From Frateuria terrea (GTDB lineage: Bacteria; Pseudomonadota; Gammaproteobacteria; Xanthomonadales; Rhodanobacteraceae): DNA of 64,000 nt. The first letter of the stretch is position 1; every line of letters begins with the position of its first letter. The notes under the pieces are model-generated. The model ran no database searches and was not told where the DNA came from. It saw only the letters and a list, made by a program, of their open reading frames with translations. Both the position numbers and the translations under genes were made by a program. The stretch lies in NCBI RefSeq assembly GCF_900115705.1, contig NZ_FOXL01000005.1, forward strand, positions 228,454-292,453. Reading direction: 5' to 3'. Of the stretch, positions 55,566 through 64,000 are shown one piece after another.

Positions 55566-56465
55566 ATGTCCGAACAACTGCTCGATTGCCTGGTGGTCGG
55601 GGCCGGTCCGGCCGGCCTGACCGCAGCCACCTACCTGGCCCGGTTCCGTCGCCACATCCTGCTGGCTGACGCGGGGGCCAGCCGCGCACGCTGGATTCCG
55701 GCCAGCCACAACTGCCCAGGCTTTCCTTTCGGCGTGGCCGGCAACGAACTGCTGGCGCGATTCCGTCTGCAGGCCGACACCTACGGCGTGCCACAGGTAC
55801 GCACGCGGATCACCCAGCTCAGCCGACACGCTGGCGGCTTCACCGCCAGCGACGGCGAGCGCCACTGGCGGGCACGCTCGGTCATCCTGGCAACCGGCGT
55901 GGTCGATCGCCTGCCGGCGCTCGACGGCCTGGAGCGGGCGATCGGATCCGGCACGGTGCGGCTGTGCGCCGTGTGCGACGCGTACGAGGCGCGCAATGAC
56001 GTGATCGGTGTGCTGGCTCCCGCGGAGGCGGCGATCGGACACGCCGCCTTCCTGCGCACCTTCTCGCGCCACGTCTGCGCGCTGGCCGCGGACGACGCGC
56101 CCTGGGATGAACGCATGCAGCAGCGCGCCGCCGACTGCGGCGTGCAGCTATGGCCCGGCCCGCAGCATCTCGTCCTGGCCGACGGCGCCTGCGTGGTCGA
56201 TTTCGCCGACGGGCGCCGGTTGCGCCTGGACACGCTCTATCCGGTGCTGGGAGCCGACGTGCAGTCGGGCCTGGCTGCAGCACTGGGGGCGAAGCTCGAC
56301 CCGGAGGGCGCGCTGGTGGTGGACGATCACCTGCAGACCAGCGTGCCCGGCATCTATGCGATCGGCGACGTGGTCAGCGCACTGAACCAGATCAGCGTGG
56401 CCGTGGGGCATGCAGCGGTCGCCGCAACCGCCGTGCATCGAAGGCTGCAAGCGAACTATTGCTGA
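55566..56465 (+). CDS. Thioredoxin-reductase-like NAD(P)/FAD flavoprotein
   Basis: Small flavin oxidoreductase of 299 residues. It has the FAD-binding GAGPAGLTAATYLAR (12-26), the SHNCPGFPFGVAGNEL segment, and a CxxC redox pair C134/C137 in RLCAVCDAYEAR, where thioredoxin reductase has CATC. The C-terminal FAD region is TSVPGIYAIGDVVSALNQISVAVGHAAVAA. The NADPH-binding motif usual in TrxB (GxGxxA) is degenerate here (VLAPAEAAIGHAAFL). A role in thioredoxin-like reduction is uncertain, and the partner is not next to it. It is divergent from the hybrid kinase gene. Confidence 0.8.
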   Translation: MSEQLLDCLVVGAGPAGLTAATYLARFRRHILLADAGASRARWIPASHNCPGFPFGVAGNELLARFRLQADTYGVPQVRTRITQLSRHAGGFTASDGERHWRARSVILATGVVDRLPALDGLERAIGSGTVRLCAVCDAYEARNDVIGVLAPAEAAIGHAAFLRTFSRHVCALAADDAPWDERMQQRAADCGVQLWPGPQHLVLADGACVVDFADGRRLRLDTLYPVLGADVQSGLAAALGAKLDPEGALVVDDHLQTSVPGIYAIGDVVSALNQISVAVGHAAVAATAVHRRLQANYC

Positions 56466-56487
56466 TCGGCCACCGCCGCCGCGCGGG

Positions 56488-57336
56488 TCAGCGCACCGAG
56501 GCGCTCCGCGCCGGCAACGCCGCACCGGTAAGCAGCGCGCGGATCTCCCGCAACCGGGCCTTCACGCGGGCCTCGTCGTCCGCGCCCAGGCGCATGAGCA
56601 TCTTCTGGCCGGCCGACCGCGCCTCCAGGTCCTGGTCGGCGTAGCGATAGAACACCTTCGGTTGCACCAGCTTCACCGGTGCATCGGGCACCGGCGCCGC
56701 CAGCATGTCGTCGATCGCCGTGACCAGGCGATCGTTGAAGTAGCCCTTCGGATAGCCGAGGTCGCGGTAGGCCTGCTGGAACAACGGGTAGTACTGCACG
56801 TACCAGGCCACCAGCGCCTTGGGATCGGCGTGTTCCAGCACCCGCATGTAGGGCGCATAACGCTCGGTGTTGCGCGGACTAAGGGTGATGGAATCACCGG
56901 ACTGCTCGACGACGAACGATCCCTTGGGCGCCTTCACCGGCAGGATGTTGGTGCCCACGCTCTGGCGCGGCAGCGCATCGACCGTCGCCACGATGCGGCG
57001 GATGACCTGGTCGCGATGCAGCATGCTGCCCGGCGCATCGCCGCCGGCGAGCGCCAGCAGCGCATCGGCAACGCTCGCATCGCTCGCGTCCAGCGCAGGC
57101 AACGGCGCGGTCGATGCGGACGCCGGGCTAGCTTGCGCGATCGGATGCTGGATCGCGGTGGAGGCGTGGGCAGGTCCGGTGCCTGCCGTGCCCGCCGGGG
57201 CCTGCAGCGCCGCAGGTGCCCGCTCGCCCCCGGCCTGGGTCGCCTTGCGCCAGAGGAACACGCCTACGGCGATGGCCGCGATCACCACCACGCCCGACAC
57301 GAGCCACTGCCCTACCGAAGACCGCTTCTTTTTCAA
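56488..57336 (-). CDS. DUF3014 membrane-anchored protein
   Basis: The 282-residue product has a basic start (KKKRSS), one membrane segment (about 9-30, WLVSGVVVIAAIAVGVFLW), an Ala/Pro/Thr-rich linker, and a C-terminal DUF3014 domain (LHRDQVIRRIVATVDALPRQ, then RYAPYMRVLEHADPKALVAWYVQYYPLFQQAYRDLGYP). The DUF3014 domain probably faces the periplasm; function is unknown. The start is doubtful: TTG at 57336 is used here, while a TTG at 57399 gives 303 residues. Neither has a strong ribosome site. It lies downstream of the VIT-family gene on the same strand. Confidence 0.78.
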   Translation of the reverse strand: MKKKRSSVGQWLVSGVVVIAAIAVGVFLWRKATQAGGERAPAALQAPAGTAGTGPAHASTAIQHPIAQASPASASTAPLPALDASDASVADALLALAGGDAPGSMLHRDQVIRRIVATVDALPRQSVGTNILPVKAPKGSFVVEQSGDSITLSPRNTERYAPYMRVLEHADPKALVAWYVQYYPLFQQAYRDLGYPKGYFNDRLVTAIDDMLAAPVPDAPVKLVQPKVFYRYADQDLEARSAGQKMLMRLGADDEARVKARLREIRALLTGAALPARSASVR

Positions 57337-57409
57337 TTGAGCACCCGAGCTGTCCGATTTGCCTGCGCCCTGGATAACGCCACCGGCGCCGATGCGCAAC
57401 CCGCGAGGG

Positions 57410-58105
57410 TCACGGACCGCCGAACAGCAGCCCCACGCCGGTGGTCACCGCCATGGCCAGCGCTCCCCAGAAGGCGATGCGCAAGGCGCCGGTAACGGCG
57501 GCCGCGCCGCCCATGCGCGCGGCCGCAGCGCCGAGCAGGGCCAGGCAGGCCAGCGAAATGGCGAACACCAGCGCCAGTTGCATGGCCACGGGCGCGAGCG
57601 CCACCACCAGCAGCGGGACCGCAGCGCCGACCGCAAAACTCGCCGCCGAGGCAGCCGCCGCCTGCAGCGGGCGCGCGCGGAACACCTCGGTGATGCCCAG
57701 CTCGTCGCGCGCGTGTGCATCCAGCGCGTCGTGCGCCATCAACTGTTCGGCCACCTGCCGCGCCAGCGCCGGCTCCAGGCCGCGGCCGACGTAGATGGTC
57801 GCCAGTTCGCGGTGCTCGGCATCGGTGTCGTTGGCCAGTTCCTCGCGTTCCCGGGCCAGTTCGGCCTGCTCGCTGTCGGCCTGCGAGTGCACCGACACGT
57901 ACTCGCCGGCCGCCATCGACATCGCCCCGGCCACCAGCGCCGCGGCGCCGGCAAGCAGCAGTTGGCGGCGGTCGGCGTGCGCGGCGGCCACGCCCATCAA
58001 CAGGCTGGCCGTCGAGACGACGCCGTCGTTGGCACCGAGCACGGCCGCGCGCAGCCAACCCATGTGTCCGGTGCGATGGCGTTCCGGGTGGTGGTGGCGG
58101 CGCAT
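57410..58105 (-). CDS. VIT1/CCC1-family membrane transporter (Fe/Mn)
   Basis: The 231-residue inner-membrane protein matches the VIT1/CCC1 family, which moves Fe2+ or Mn2+. It has a short His-rich start (RRHHHPERHR), GANDGVVSTASLLMGVAAA with the conserved Asp/Asn, GEYVSVHSQADSE and the metal-binding cytoplasmic helix rich in Glu and His. Three more hydrophobic segments (about 140-230) follow. The ATG at 58105 follows GGGGA. With the riboswitch-linked TerC protein it is a second possible manganese or iron export route in this window. Confidence 0.88.
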   Translation of the reverse strand: MRRHHHPERHRTGHMGWLRAAVLGANDGVVSTASLLMGVAAAHADRRQLLLAGAAALVAGAMSMAAGEYVSVHSQADSEQAELAREREELANDTDAEHRELATIYVGRGLEPALARQVAEQLMAHDALDAHARDELGITEVFRARPLQAAAASAASFAVGAAVPLLVVALAPVAMQLALVFAISLACLALLGAAAARMGGAAAVTGALRIAFWGALAMAVTTGVGLLFGGP

Positions 58106-58301
58106 ACGCGTTCCCCTCGATGACATGGGTGCGAGCATAACCGCCCGGAAGCCGCTGTCGCGCGGCCGCGCTTTCAACGGCCGCCTCTGGTTTGCGGGCT
58201 GGGCAGTGCCGCCTGGGCAGCATGGCCGCACGCTGGCGGAGGAACTGCCATCCCCTGATCGACCACGCCCACCGGAGACGGCCCCGAGAAGACCCGCAAC
58301 G

Positions 58302-58328
58302 CAAACGGGCGCCCGAGGGCGCCCGTTT
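58302..58328 (-). terminator. Hairpin terminator after rplI
   Basis: AAACGGGCGCC / GGCGCCCGTTT with a 4-base loop, about 25 bases past the rplI stop. The T tract is only three long, so strength is moderate. Confidence 0.6.
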
Positions 58329-58352
58329 GCCTTACTGCAGTGACGTATCGGC

Positions 58353-58802
58353 TTACTTCTCGCCGACCACGATTACCTTGACCTGGGTCTGCACGTCGGC
58401 GTGCAGGCTGATCACCACCTCGTACTCGCCGGTGTTGCGGATCGGGCCTTCGCCCTGGATCACTTCGCCCTTGCCGACCTTCTGACCGGCCGCTTCCAGC
58501 GCCTCGGCGATCTCGCGCGGGCCGACCGAGCCGTACAGTTTGCCTTCCGGGCTGGCGTGCGCGGTGATGGTCACCTCGGCGCCTTCCAGCTTGGCCTTGC
58601 GGGCTTCGGCGTCGGACAGCAGGTTGTTGGCCTTGGCCTCGTACTCGGCGCGGCGCTTCTCGAAGGCTTCGAGGTTGGCGGCGGTGATCGGCACGGCCTT
58701 GCCCTGCGGCAGCAGGTAGTTGCGGCCGTAACCCGGCTTCACCTTGACCTTGTCGCCCAGGTTGCCGAGGTTGCGGACTTTCTCGAGAAGAATCAGTTCC
58801 AT
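58353..58802 (-). CDS. rplI: Ribosomal protein bL9
   Basis: Component of the large ribosomal subunit that binds 23S rRNA. The 149-residue product is of normal size (E. coli 149). It has the N-terminal signature [19 protein letters not shown] and [13 protein letters not shown], a helical connector, and a C-terminal domain ending [13 protein letters not shown]. It ends the rpsF-rpsR-rplI operon, but the spacer to rpsR is unusually long (about 200 bases) and holds a pair of intergenic repeats. Confidence 0.98.
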   Translation of the reverse strand: MELILLEKVRNLGNLGDKVKVKPGYGRNYLLPQGKAVPITAANLEAFEKRRAEYEAKANNLLSDAEARKAKLEGAEVTITAHASPEGKLYGSVGPREIAEALEAAGQKVGKGEVIQGEGPIRNTGEYEVVISLHADVQTQVKVIVVGEK

Positions 58803-58869
58803 GGTTTTTCCTTTTCGTTAGCACCGGAAAGCCGGCGCAGCCGTGGACGGTTGTCCGAAGTTGTCTTGA

Positions 58870-58891
58870 GCCCCTCACCCTCAGGGAGAGG
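58870..58891. repeat. Palindromic repeat, copy 5 (inside the ribosomal operon)
   Basis: CCCCTCACCCTCAGGGAGAGG, a shortened copy of the family. It lies opposite in orientation to the copy at 58974-58999. Confidence 0.6.
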
Positions 58892-58973
58892 AAGTAAAGG
58901 AGCGGCTTGTGCCGAACCCGAGCAAAGCGATGCGCTTCGATCAGGCTTGCCCGCAAGCCTCGCCACTCATCCC

Positions 58974-58999
58974 GCCTTCTCCCGCAGGGGAGAAGGACG
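58974..58999. repeat. Palindromic repeat, copy 6 (inside the ribosomal operon)
   Basis: GCCTTCTCCCGCAGGGGAGAAGG, a variant core that forms a CTTCTCCC/GGGGAGAAG hairpin. With copy 5 it makes an inverted pair in the rpsR-rplI spacer. Confidence 0.55.
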
Positions 59000-59004
59000 G
59001 TTGC

Positions 59005-59235
59005 TCAGACGTCGTGGTTGTCGGTGTACGGCAGCAGCGACAGGAAGCGGGCGCGCTTGATCGCGGTGGCCAGCTGGCGCTGGTAGCGCGACTTGGTGCC
59101 GGTGATGCGGCTGGGCACGATCTTGCCGTTCTCGGTGACGTACTGGCGCAGCGTGTTGAGATCCTTGTAATCGATCTCCTTCACGTCTTCGGCAGTGAAG
59201 CGGCAGAACTTGCGGCGGCGGAAGAACTTGGACAT
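59005..59235 (-). CDS. rpsR: Ribosomal protein bS18
   Basis: Small-subunit ribosomal protein that pairs with S6. The 76-residue product has a basic start ([15 protein letters not shown]), the core [21 protein letters not shown], and the [29 protein letters not shown] signature. Length is typical (E. coli 75). It starts 17 bases after rpsF, in the conserved order S6-S18-L9. Confidence 0.98.
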   Translation of the reverse strand: MSKFFRRRKFCRFTAEDVKEIDYKDLNTLRQYVTENGKIVPSRITGTKSRYQRQLATAIKRARFLSLLPYTDNHDV

Positions 59236-59252
59236 GGGTCAATGCTCCTGGA

Positions 59253-59687
59253 TCAGTCGCTGTCGCGATCGTTGTCGCGGTCGTCGCGCTCGCGGCGCGC
59301 CGGACGGTCGTCACCGTCGCCATCGTCGTCGCGGCGACGCGTGGACTTGGCGTCATCCTTTTCCTTGGACTTCAGGATGAAGGACGGCTCGGTGTCGGCC
59401 TCGTCGCGGCGGACCACCAGGTGGCGCAGCACCGCGTCATTGAAGCGGAAGCCCGACTCCAGCTCGTTCAGCGCGTTCTGGCCCACTTCGATGTTGAGCA
59501 GGACGTAGTGCGCCTTGGCCAGGTTCTCGATCGGGTACGCCAGCTGGCGGCGGCCCCAGTCTTCCAGGCGGTGGATCTTGCCGCCGTCGGCCTCGATCAG
59601 CGCTTTGTAGCGGTCGATCATGGCCGGGACCTGCTCGCTCTGGTCAGGGTGGACCAGGAACACGATTTCGTAATGACGCATGGTCAT
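59253..59687 (-). CDS. rpsF: Ribosomal protein bS6 with an extended charged tail
   Basis: Small-subunit protein that heterodimerises with S18. The first 100 residues are the normal S6 fold ([47 protein letters not shown]). A mixed-charge tail of about 35 residues rich in Asp and Arg ([20 protein letters not shown]) follows, as in E. coli S6, where the tail is glutamylated, but more basic. The ATG at 59687 follows AGGAG; a second in-frame ATG lies two codons later. Confidence 0.97.
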   Translation of the reverse strand: MTMRHYEIVFLVHPDQSEQVPAMIDRYKALIEADGGKIHRLEDWGRRQLAYPIENLAKAHYVLLNIEVGQNALNELESGFRFNDAVLRHLVVRRDEADTEPSFILKSKEKDDAKSTRRRDDDGDGDDRPARRERDDRDNDRDSD

Positions 59688-59732
59688 TGTGGCGTTGGCT
59701 CCTTGTGGATGCGGCCCTCGCGGGGCCTCGCA

Positions 59733-59756
59733 GCCTCCCGCCGGATGCGGTGAGGC
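59733..59756 (-). promoter_or_regulatory. Possible S6:S18-binding leader hairpin of rpsF
   Basis: In the rpsF leader RNA, GCCUC and GAGGC close a stem holding ACCGCAUCCGGCGG, about 45 bases before the start. S6:S18 complexes of many bacteria repress their own mRNA through a leader stem with a CCG bulge, and this hairpin has CCG in a fitting place. The resemblance is by eye only. Confidence 0.3.
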
Positions 59757-59846
59757 AAGTACCTGCCAGCGCCTATCGGGCGCGTACAGAAGCGGAAGTG
59801 TACCGTGGCGCCCGATGCTGCGTAAAGTCCAAAAGCAGGCCGTGGG

Positions 59847-60173
59847 TCAACCCACCGTGAAACTTTCCCCGCACCCGCACTCCCCGGTGGCGTTGGGGTT
59901 GTGGAAGACGAACGCGGCATTGAGACCCTGGCGGCGAAAATCGATCACCGTGCCCTCCACCATGGGCAGGCTCTTCTCGTCCACGATCAACCGGATGCCG
60001 TCGACCTCCAGCGTGTGGTCGCCCGGGTTCGCGGCGTCGGCCAGGTCCACCACGTAGGCGAAGCCCGAGCAGCCGGTGCGCTTGACGCCGAAACGCACGC
60101 CCTCCGCTCCCGGCGTCTGGGCGAGGAACTGGCGGATGCGGTCGCGTGCGGGGGGAGTGATCGAGATGCTCAT
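59847..60173 (-). CDS. IscA/SufA-type iron-sulfur carrier protein
   Basis: A-type carrier that passes Fe-S clusters to apo-proteins. The 108-residue product has the three conserved cysteines: one in RTGCSGFAY (about C35) and a C-x-C pair in GECGCGESF at the C-terminus. Between them are DGIRLIVDEKSLPMVEGT and the family DFRRQGLNAAFVFHNPNA. The form GVRFGVKRTGCSG is closer to IscA/SufA than to ErpA. It is divergent from asnS; no isc or suf operon is nearby. Confidence 0.9.
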   Translation of the reverse strand: MSISITPPARDRIRQFLAQTPGAEGVRFGVKRTGCSGFAYVVDLADAANPGDHTLEVDGIRLIVDEKSLPMVEGTVIDFRRQGLNAAFVFHNPNATGECGCGESFTVG

Positions 60174-60298
60174 GGCGCTGAGGATGAAGAAGGCCGCGGG
60201 CCTACATTATCATGTGGGTTTGCCCGACGCGCCGGCCCGGCGCGCGAATCGAACACGACAGCGTCCAGATGCGGCGCGCGCGCAGGAGTTTCAATCCC

Positions 60299-61714
<1,416 letters not shown>

Positions 61715-61719
61715 TCGCC

Positions 61720-62511
61720 ATGTTCCGTCGCCTACCGCTGACAGCCCTGCTGGTCATCCTCACGCTGCTGCTGGGCGCCTGCCACAGCATCAAGGTGCTG
61801 GTGCCGCCGAACCTGCGCGCGCCGACCGACAGTGGTGACTCGCTGGCACAGGCGAAGCTGCAGTTGCAAAAGGCCACGCCCTGCTGCGGCAGTTTCGCGG
61901 ACTTCTCCTACCAGACGCCGCTGCCGTGGCGGCCGAAGAAATTCGAGCTCGGTCCCGGCAGCATGGTCGCCAACCTCAACGGCGTGCGCAGCTACTTCCT
62001 CGCCTTTCACCTGCCCGCCGACGTCAAGGTGCCTTACAAGGTCGCCCTGAAGTCCGAATTGAACGGGCGCTGGCTGCATTCGAGCTACCTGTTCGCGCCG
62101 ACGGTCGTGCTGTTGGACGCAGCGTTCCAGCCGATCGATTCCCAGGACGTGCCGCTGTGTGAATACATGGGCTGGAGCAGCGCCACGACCGGTGCCTTCG
62201 GTGCGGTCAAGGTGACCAGCGACAAGGCCCGCTACCTGGTGGTCTACAGCTCGGCCGACCAGCAGTCCGGCGATACCTACTGGGAGCAGTCGCCGGCCAC
62301 CTTCTCGGCCGAGGCTCCGGTGCAGATGACCTCCAACGGCAGCTTCCGCATTCCGCACGGCCCGGACGGCACGGTCTGGGTCGGCCTGATGAACGAGACC
62401 TACGCCAAGGCCATCGACAACGGCATTTGCGACAAGGCCCCCCAGGGCAAGGGACTGCTCAACACGCTGCGCACCGCGCTGCCCACGCACTGGAGCAAGA
62501 GCGGAACGTGA
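61720..62511 (+). CDS. MalM-like outer-membrane lipoprotein (carbohydrate-related?)
   Basis: The 263-residue precursor has a signal peptide with a lipobox (LLLGAC, Cys20), so it is a lipoprotein. The mature part is mostly beta, with the segment SYLFAPTVVLLDAAFQPI resembling the MalM family (E. coli MalM has a similar FAPNVLILD). It has a conserved Cys pair (TPCCGSF). MalM is a periplasmic product of the maltose operon of unclear function; here there is no maltose operon next door. The stop overlaps the next start (GTGA). Confidence 0.7.
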   Translation: MFRRLPLTALLVILTLLLGACHSIKVLVPPNLRAPTDSGDSLAQAKLQLQKATPCCGSFADFSYQTPLPWRPKKFELGPGSMVANLNGVRSYFLAFHLPADVKVPYKVALKSELNGRWLHSSYLFAPTVVLLDAAFQPIDSQDVPLCEYMGWSSATTGAFGAVKVTSDKARYLVVYSSADQQSGDTYWEQSPATFSAEAPVQMTSNGSFRIPHGPDGTVWVGLMNETYAKAIDNGICDKAPQGKGLLNTLRTALPTHWSKSGT

Positions 62512-62840
62512 GCCCCCTGGTCGCGCTCTACCTGTTGCTCCTGGCCGGCGGCGTCGCCTGCTTCGTGCTGTATTACCTGGCGCAGTACCGCATCGCGCGG
62601 CTGCTACGCGAGCATCACCCGCAGCAATGGAAGATCATCGCCGAGCCTGAGCAGGGCCGGCCCAGCGGCGTACGCACCTGGATGCGCATGCAGCACGTGC
62701 TGCGTTCGTCGCAACCCCGCCTGCCGCAGCTGCTGGAGGATGAGGCGATCACCCGCTGGTTCCGCACCTGGCAGGTGACGCCCTGGCTGGCATGGAGCTG
62801 CTGGTTCGCGGCCATGTTCCTGCAGTGGAAGGCGCGCTGA
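62508..62840 (+). CDS. Two-helix membrane protein, UspB-like
   Basis: The 110-residue product starts with GTG overlapping the upstream stop (GTGA), so it is co-translated with the MalM-like gene. It has two membrane segments (about 2-22, PLVALYLLLLAGGVACFVLYYL, and about 90-108, PWLAWSCWFAAMFLQW) with a basic, Trp-containing loop between. The layout and length (UspB is 111 residues) and the HHPQQWKIIAE-like start of the loop resemble universal stress protein B. I regard this as a resemblance, not proof. Confidence 0.6.
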   Translation: MSPLVALYLLLLAGGVACFVLYYLAQYRIARLLREHHPQQWKIIAEPEQGRPSGVRTWMRMQHVLRSSQPRLPQLLEDEAITRWFRTWQVTPWLAWSCWFAAMFLQWKAR

Positions 62841-62911
62841 CCGACCACGGTTGAAAGGCATGCCGTTGCGCGGAAACGCGAATCCCATGTGACCCTGGCG
62901 AGGAGATGCCG

Positions 62912-63700
62912 ATGCAACTGGATCTGAGCGGCCGACATGCGCTGGTCTGCGGCGCCTCGCAGGGCATCGGCCGCGCCAGCGCCATCGAGCTGGCGGAACT
63001 GGGCGCCACGGTCACCCTGCTCTCGCGCTCGCCCGGGCCGCTGGAGGAACTGGCCGGCCGGTTGCCGCGCCCGCGCGGACAGGAGCACCGGTGGCAGGCG
63101 GTGGACATGCTCGAGACCACGCGGCTGCAAGGCGTGGTTACCGACCTCGCCGCGGCAAGCCCCGTGCACATCCTGGTCAACAACAGCGGGGGACCGCCCG
63201 GTGGTCCGGCGCATACGGCCGATCCGGCCGCCTTCGAGGCGGCGTTCCGGCAGCACCTGATCGCCGGCCAGGCGATGGTGCAGGCACTCCTGCCGGGCAT
63301 GCGCCAGGCCGGCTACGGGCGCATCGTCAATGTCATCTCCACCTCGGTGAAGGAGCCGATCCCGAACCTGGGCGTTTCCAACACCGTGCGCGCCGCGGTC
63401 GCCGCATGGGCCAAGACGCTCGCCGGCGAACTGGCTGCCGACGGCATCACCGTCAACAACGTGCTGCCCGGCTATACCCGCACCGGCCGGCTCGACAGCC
63501 TGCTCGGAACGCAGGCAAAGAACAGCGGGCGCAGCGAGAACGACATCGCCAACGACCTGATGGCAACGATCCCGGCGCGTCGCTTCGGCGAACCGGCCGA
63601 AGTCGCCGCCGTGATCGCTTTCCTCTGCACGCCGGCTGCTGCCTACGTCAACGGCGTCAGCATTGCCGTCGACGGCGGCCGCACCCGCGCGTTGAGCTGA
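62912..63700 (+). CDS. Short-chain dehydrogenase-like protein lacking the YxxxK motif
   Basis: The 262-residue product has the SDR Rossmann fold: GASQGIGRASAIELA with the TGxxxGxG-like motif, LVNNSGGPPGG (NNAG equivalent), and IVNVISTSVKEPI with the catalytic-Ser region. Where classical SDRs have Tyr-x-x-x-Lys it reads GVSNTVRAAV, so both Tyr and Lys are missing. This is a known divergent subgroup, similar to 3-oxoacyl-ACP reductases but probably not a normal oxidoreductase. The end VNGVSIAVDGG is classical. The ATG at 62912 follows AGGAG; one at 62906 overlaps it. Confidence 0.88.
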   Translation: MQLDLSGRHALVCGASQGIGRASAIELAELGATVTLLSRSPGPLEELAGRLPRPRGQEHRWQAVDMLETTRLQGVVTDLAAASPVHILVNNSGGPPGGPAHTADPAAFEAAFRQHLIAGQAMVQALLPGMRQAGYGRIVNVISTSVKEPIPNLGVSNTVRAAVAAWAKTLAGELAADGITVNNVLPGYTRTGRLDSLLGTQAKNSGRSENDIANDLMATIPARRFGEPAEVAAVIAFLCTPAAAYVNGVSIAVDGGRTRALS

Positions 63701-63711
63701 TCCGAGCGATG

Positions 63712-63748
63712 TCCCTCTCCCCTTGAGGAAAGGCCGGGGTGAGGGGCG
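63712..63748. repeat. Palindromic repeat, copy 7
   Basis: GTCCCTCTCCCCTTGAGGAAAGGCCGGGGTGAGGGGCGG, with the same layout as copy 3 (CCTCTCCCC ... GGGGTGAGGG). It lies 12 bases after the SDR stop. Confidence 0.75.
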
Positions 63749-63831
63749 GGGGCTCGCCCCAAGCTCGGCGAAACCCGCGCATACGCCCGCGTCCGGTGCA
63801 ATCGCTTCCCCCAGGTCGTAAGCTTGCACGG

Positions 63832-64000
63832 ATGCCTCCCCAGCGCCTTGCCAACCTGATCGACGGCCGCCTCGTTGCGCCGCGCGCGGACCGCTGGCTC
63901 GACGTATACGAGCCGGCCACCGGCGAGGTTTTTGCGCTCTGCCCCGATTCCGACGCCGACGACATCGCCGATGCCGTCGCCGCCGCCGGGCGCGCCGCTC
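63832..64000 (+). CDS. Aldehyde dehydrogenase (partial, C-terminus beyond the window)
   Basis: Only the first 56 codons are present. They read as the N-terminus of an NAD(P)-dependent aldehyde dehydrogenase: ANLIDGRLVAPRADRWLDVY, then EPATGEVFALCPDSDADDI and an Ala-rich helix. The substrate cannot be assigned; the form resembles 2-hydroxymuconic semialdehyde dehydrogenase-like enzymes. It follows the SDR and a repeat. Confidence 0.75.
   Translation, partial: MPPQRLANLIDGRLVAPRADRWLDVYEPATGEVFALCPDSDADDIADAVAAAGRAA

Overview
The window is a GC-rich chromosome segment from a gammaproteobacterium of the Xanthomonadales, most likely the Rhodanobacteraceae/Xanthomonadaceae group (Dyella, Rhodanobacter, Luteibacter and Xanthomonas relatives). 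This rests on the gene order miaA-hfq-hflX-hflK-hflC, the 328-residue malate dehydrogenase type, 2-methylcitrate genes with the PrpD-type dehydratase, a TonB/LacI carbohydrate locus, and the many intergenic CCCTCACCCC / GGGAGAGGG repeats. The genus cannot be fixed from sequence alone. No rRNA, tRNA, CRISPR array, phage or transposase was found; it reads as ordinary chromosome with several accessory islands.

Layout. 1-4887 (minus): miaA, hfq, hflX, hflK and a truncated hflC. 5241-8618: a small membrane protein, the threonine-degrading pair tdh-kbl, and an rRNA pseudouridine synthase. 8770-15938: an OmpA-type porin and a scattered propionate (2-methylcitrate) set, prpB-prpC and prpD on the minus strand. 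Between prpC and prpD sit an outer-membrane barrel gene and a plus-strand TerC-family gene preceded by a recognisable yybP-ykoY (Mn2+) riboswitch. 16027-19539: a degraded ORF in a repeat-rich spacer, mdh, an aspartate-type aminotransferase and a cyclophilin. 19614-30895: a carbohydrate island (LacI regulator, TonB receptor, two tandem GH65 enzymes, an HSL-type esterase, a GH37 trehalase), with overlapping start/stop codons in its distal part and a perfect 16-bp LacI-type palindrome upstream of the receptor.

31067-45594 holds mostly single housekeeping or small genes: RluA-type synthase, YaeQ, isochorismatase-like protein, DUF899, typA/bipA, MscS channel, cardiolipin-synthase-like phospholipase D, exonuclease III, a large M14 peptidase, a PepSY protein, RNA 2',3'-cyclic phosphodiesterase, a cupin and YceI. 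45799-55311 is a signalling island: an HWE histidine kinase, a GGDEF-EAL protein, a GGDEF cyclase and a hybrid histidine kinase. The two kinases share homologous N-terminal PAS and GAF modules but carry different catalytic ends. A CRP/Clp-like palindrome lies upstream of the hybrid kinase.

55566-64000 holds a thioredoxin-reductase-like flavoprotein, DUF3014, a VIT-family transporter, the ribosomal operon rpsF-rpsR-rplI (with a repeat pair inside it), an IscA-type Fe-S protein, asnS, a MalM-like lipoprotein overlapping a UspB-like membrane protein, an atypical SDR lacking the YxxxK motif, and the start of an aldehyde dehydrogenase cut by the window end.

The most interesting parts are the LacI-controlled GH65/esterase/trehalase island, which suggests uptake and breakdown of an acylated trehalose-like glycoside; the Mn2+ riboswitch inside the split prp region; the shared-sensor kinase pair flanking c-di-GMP enzymes; and the paired, REPIN-like intergenic repeats.
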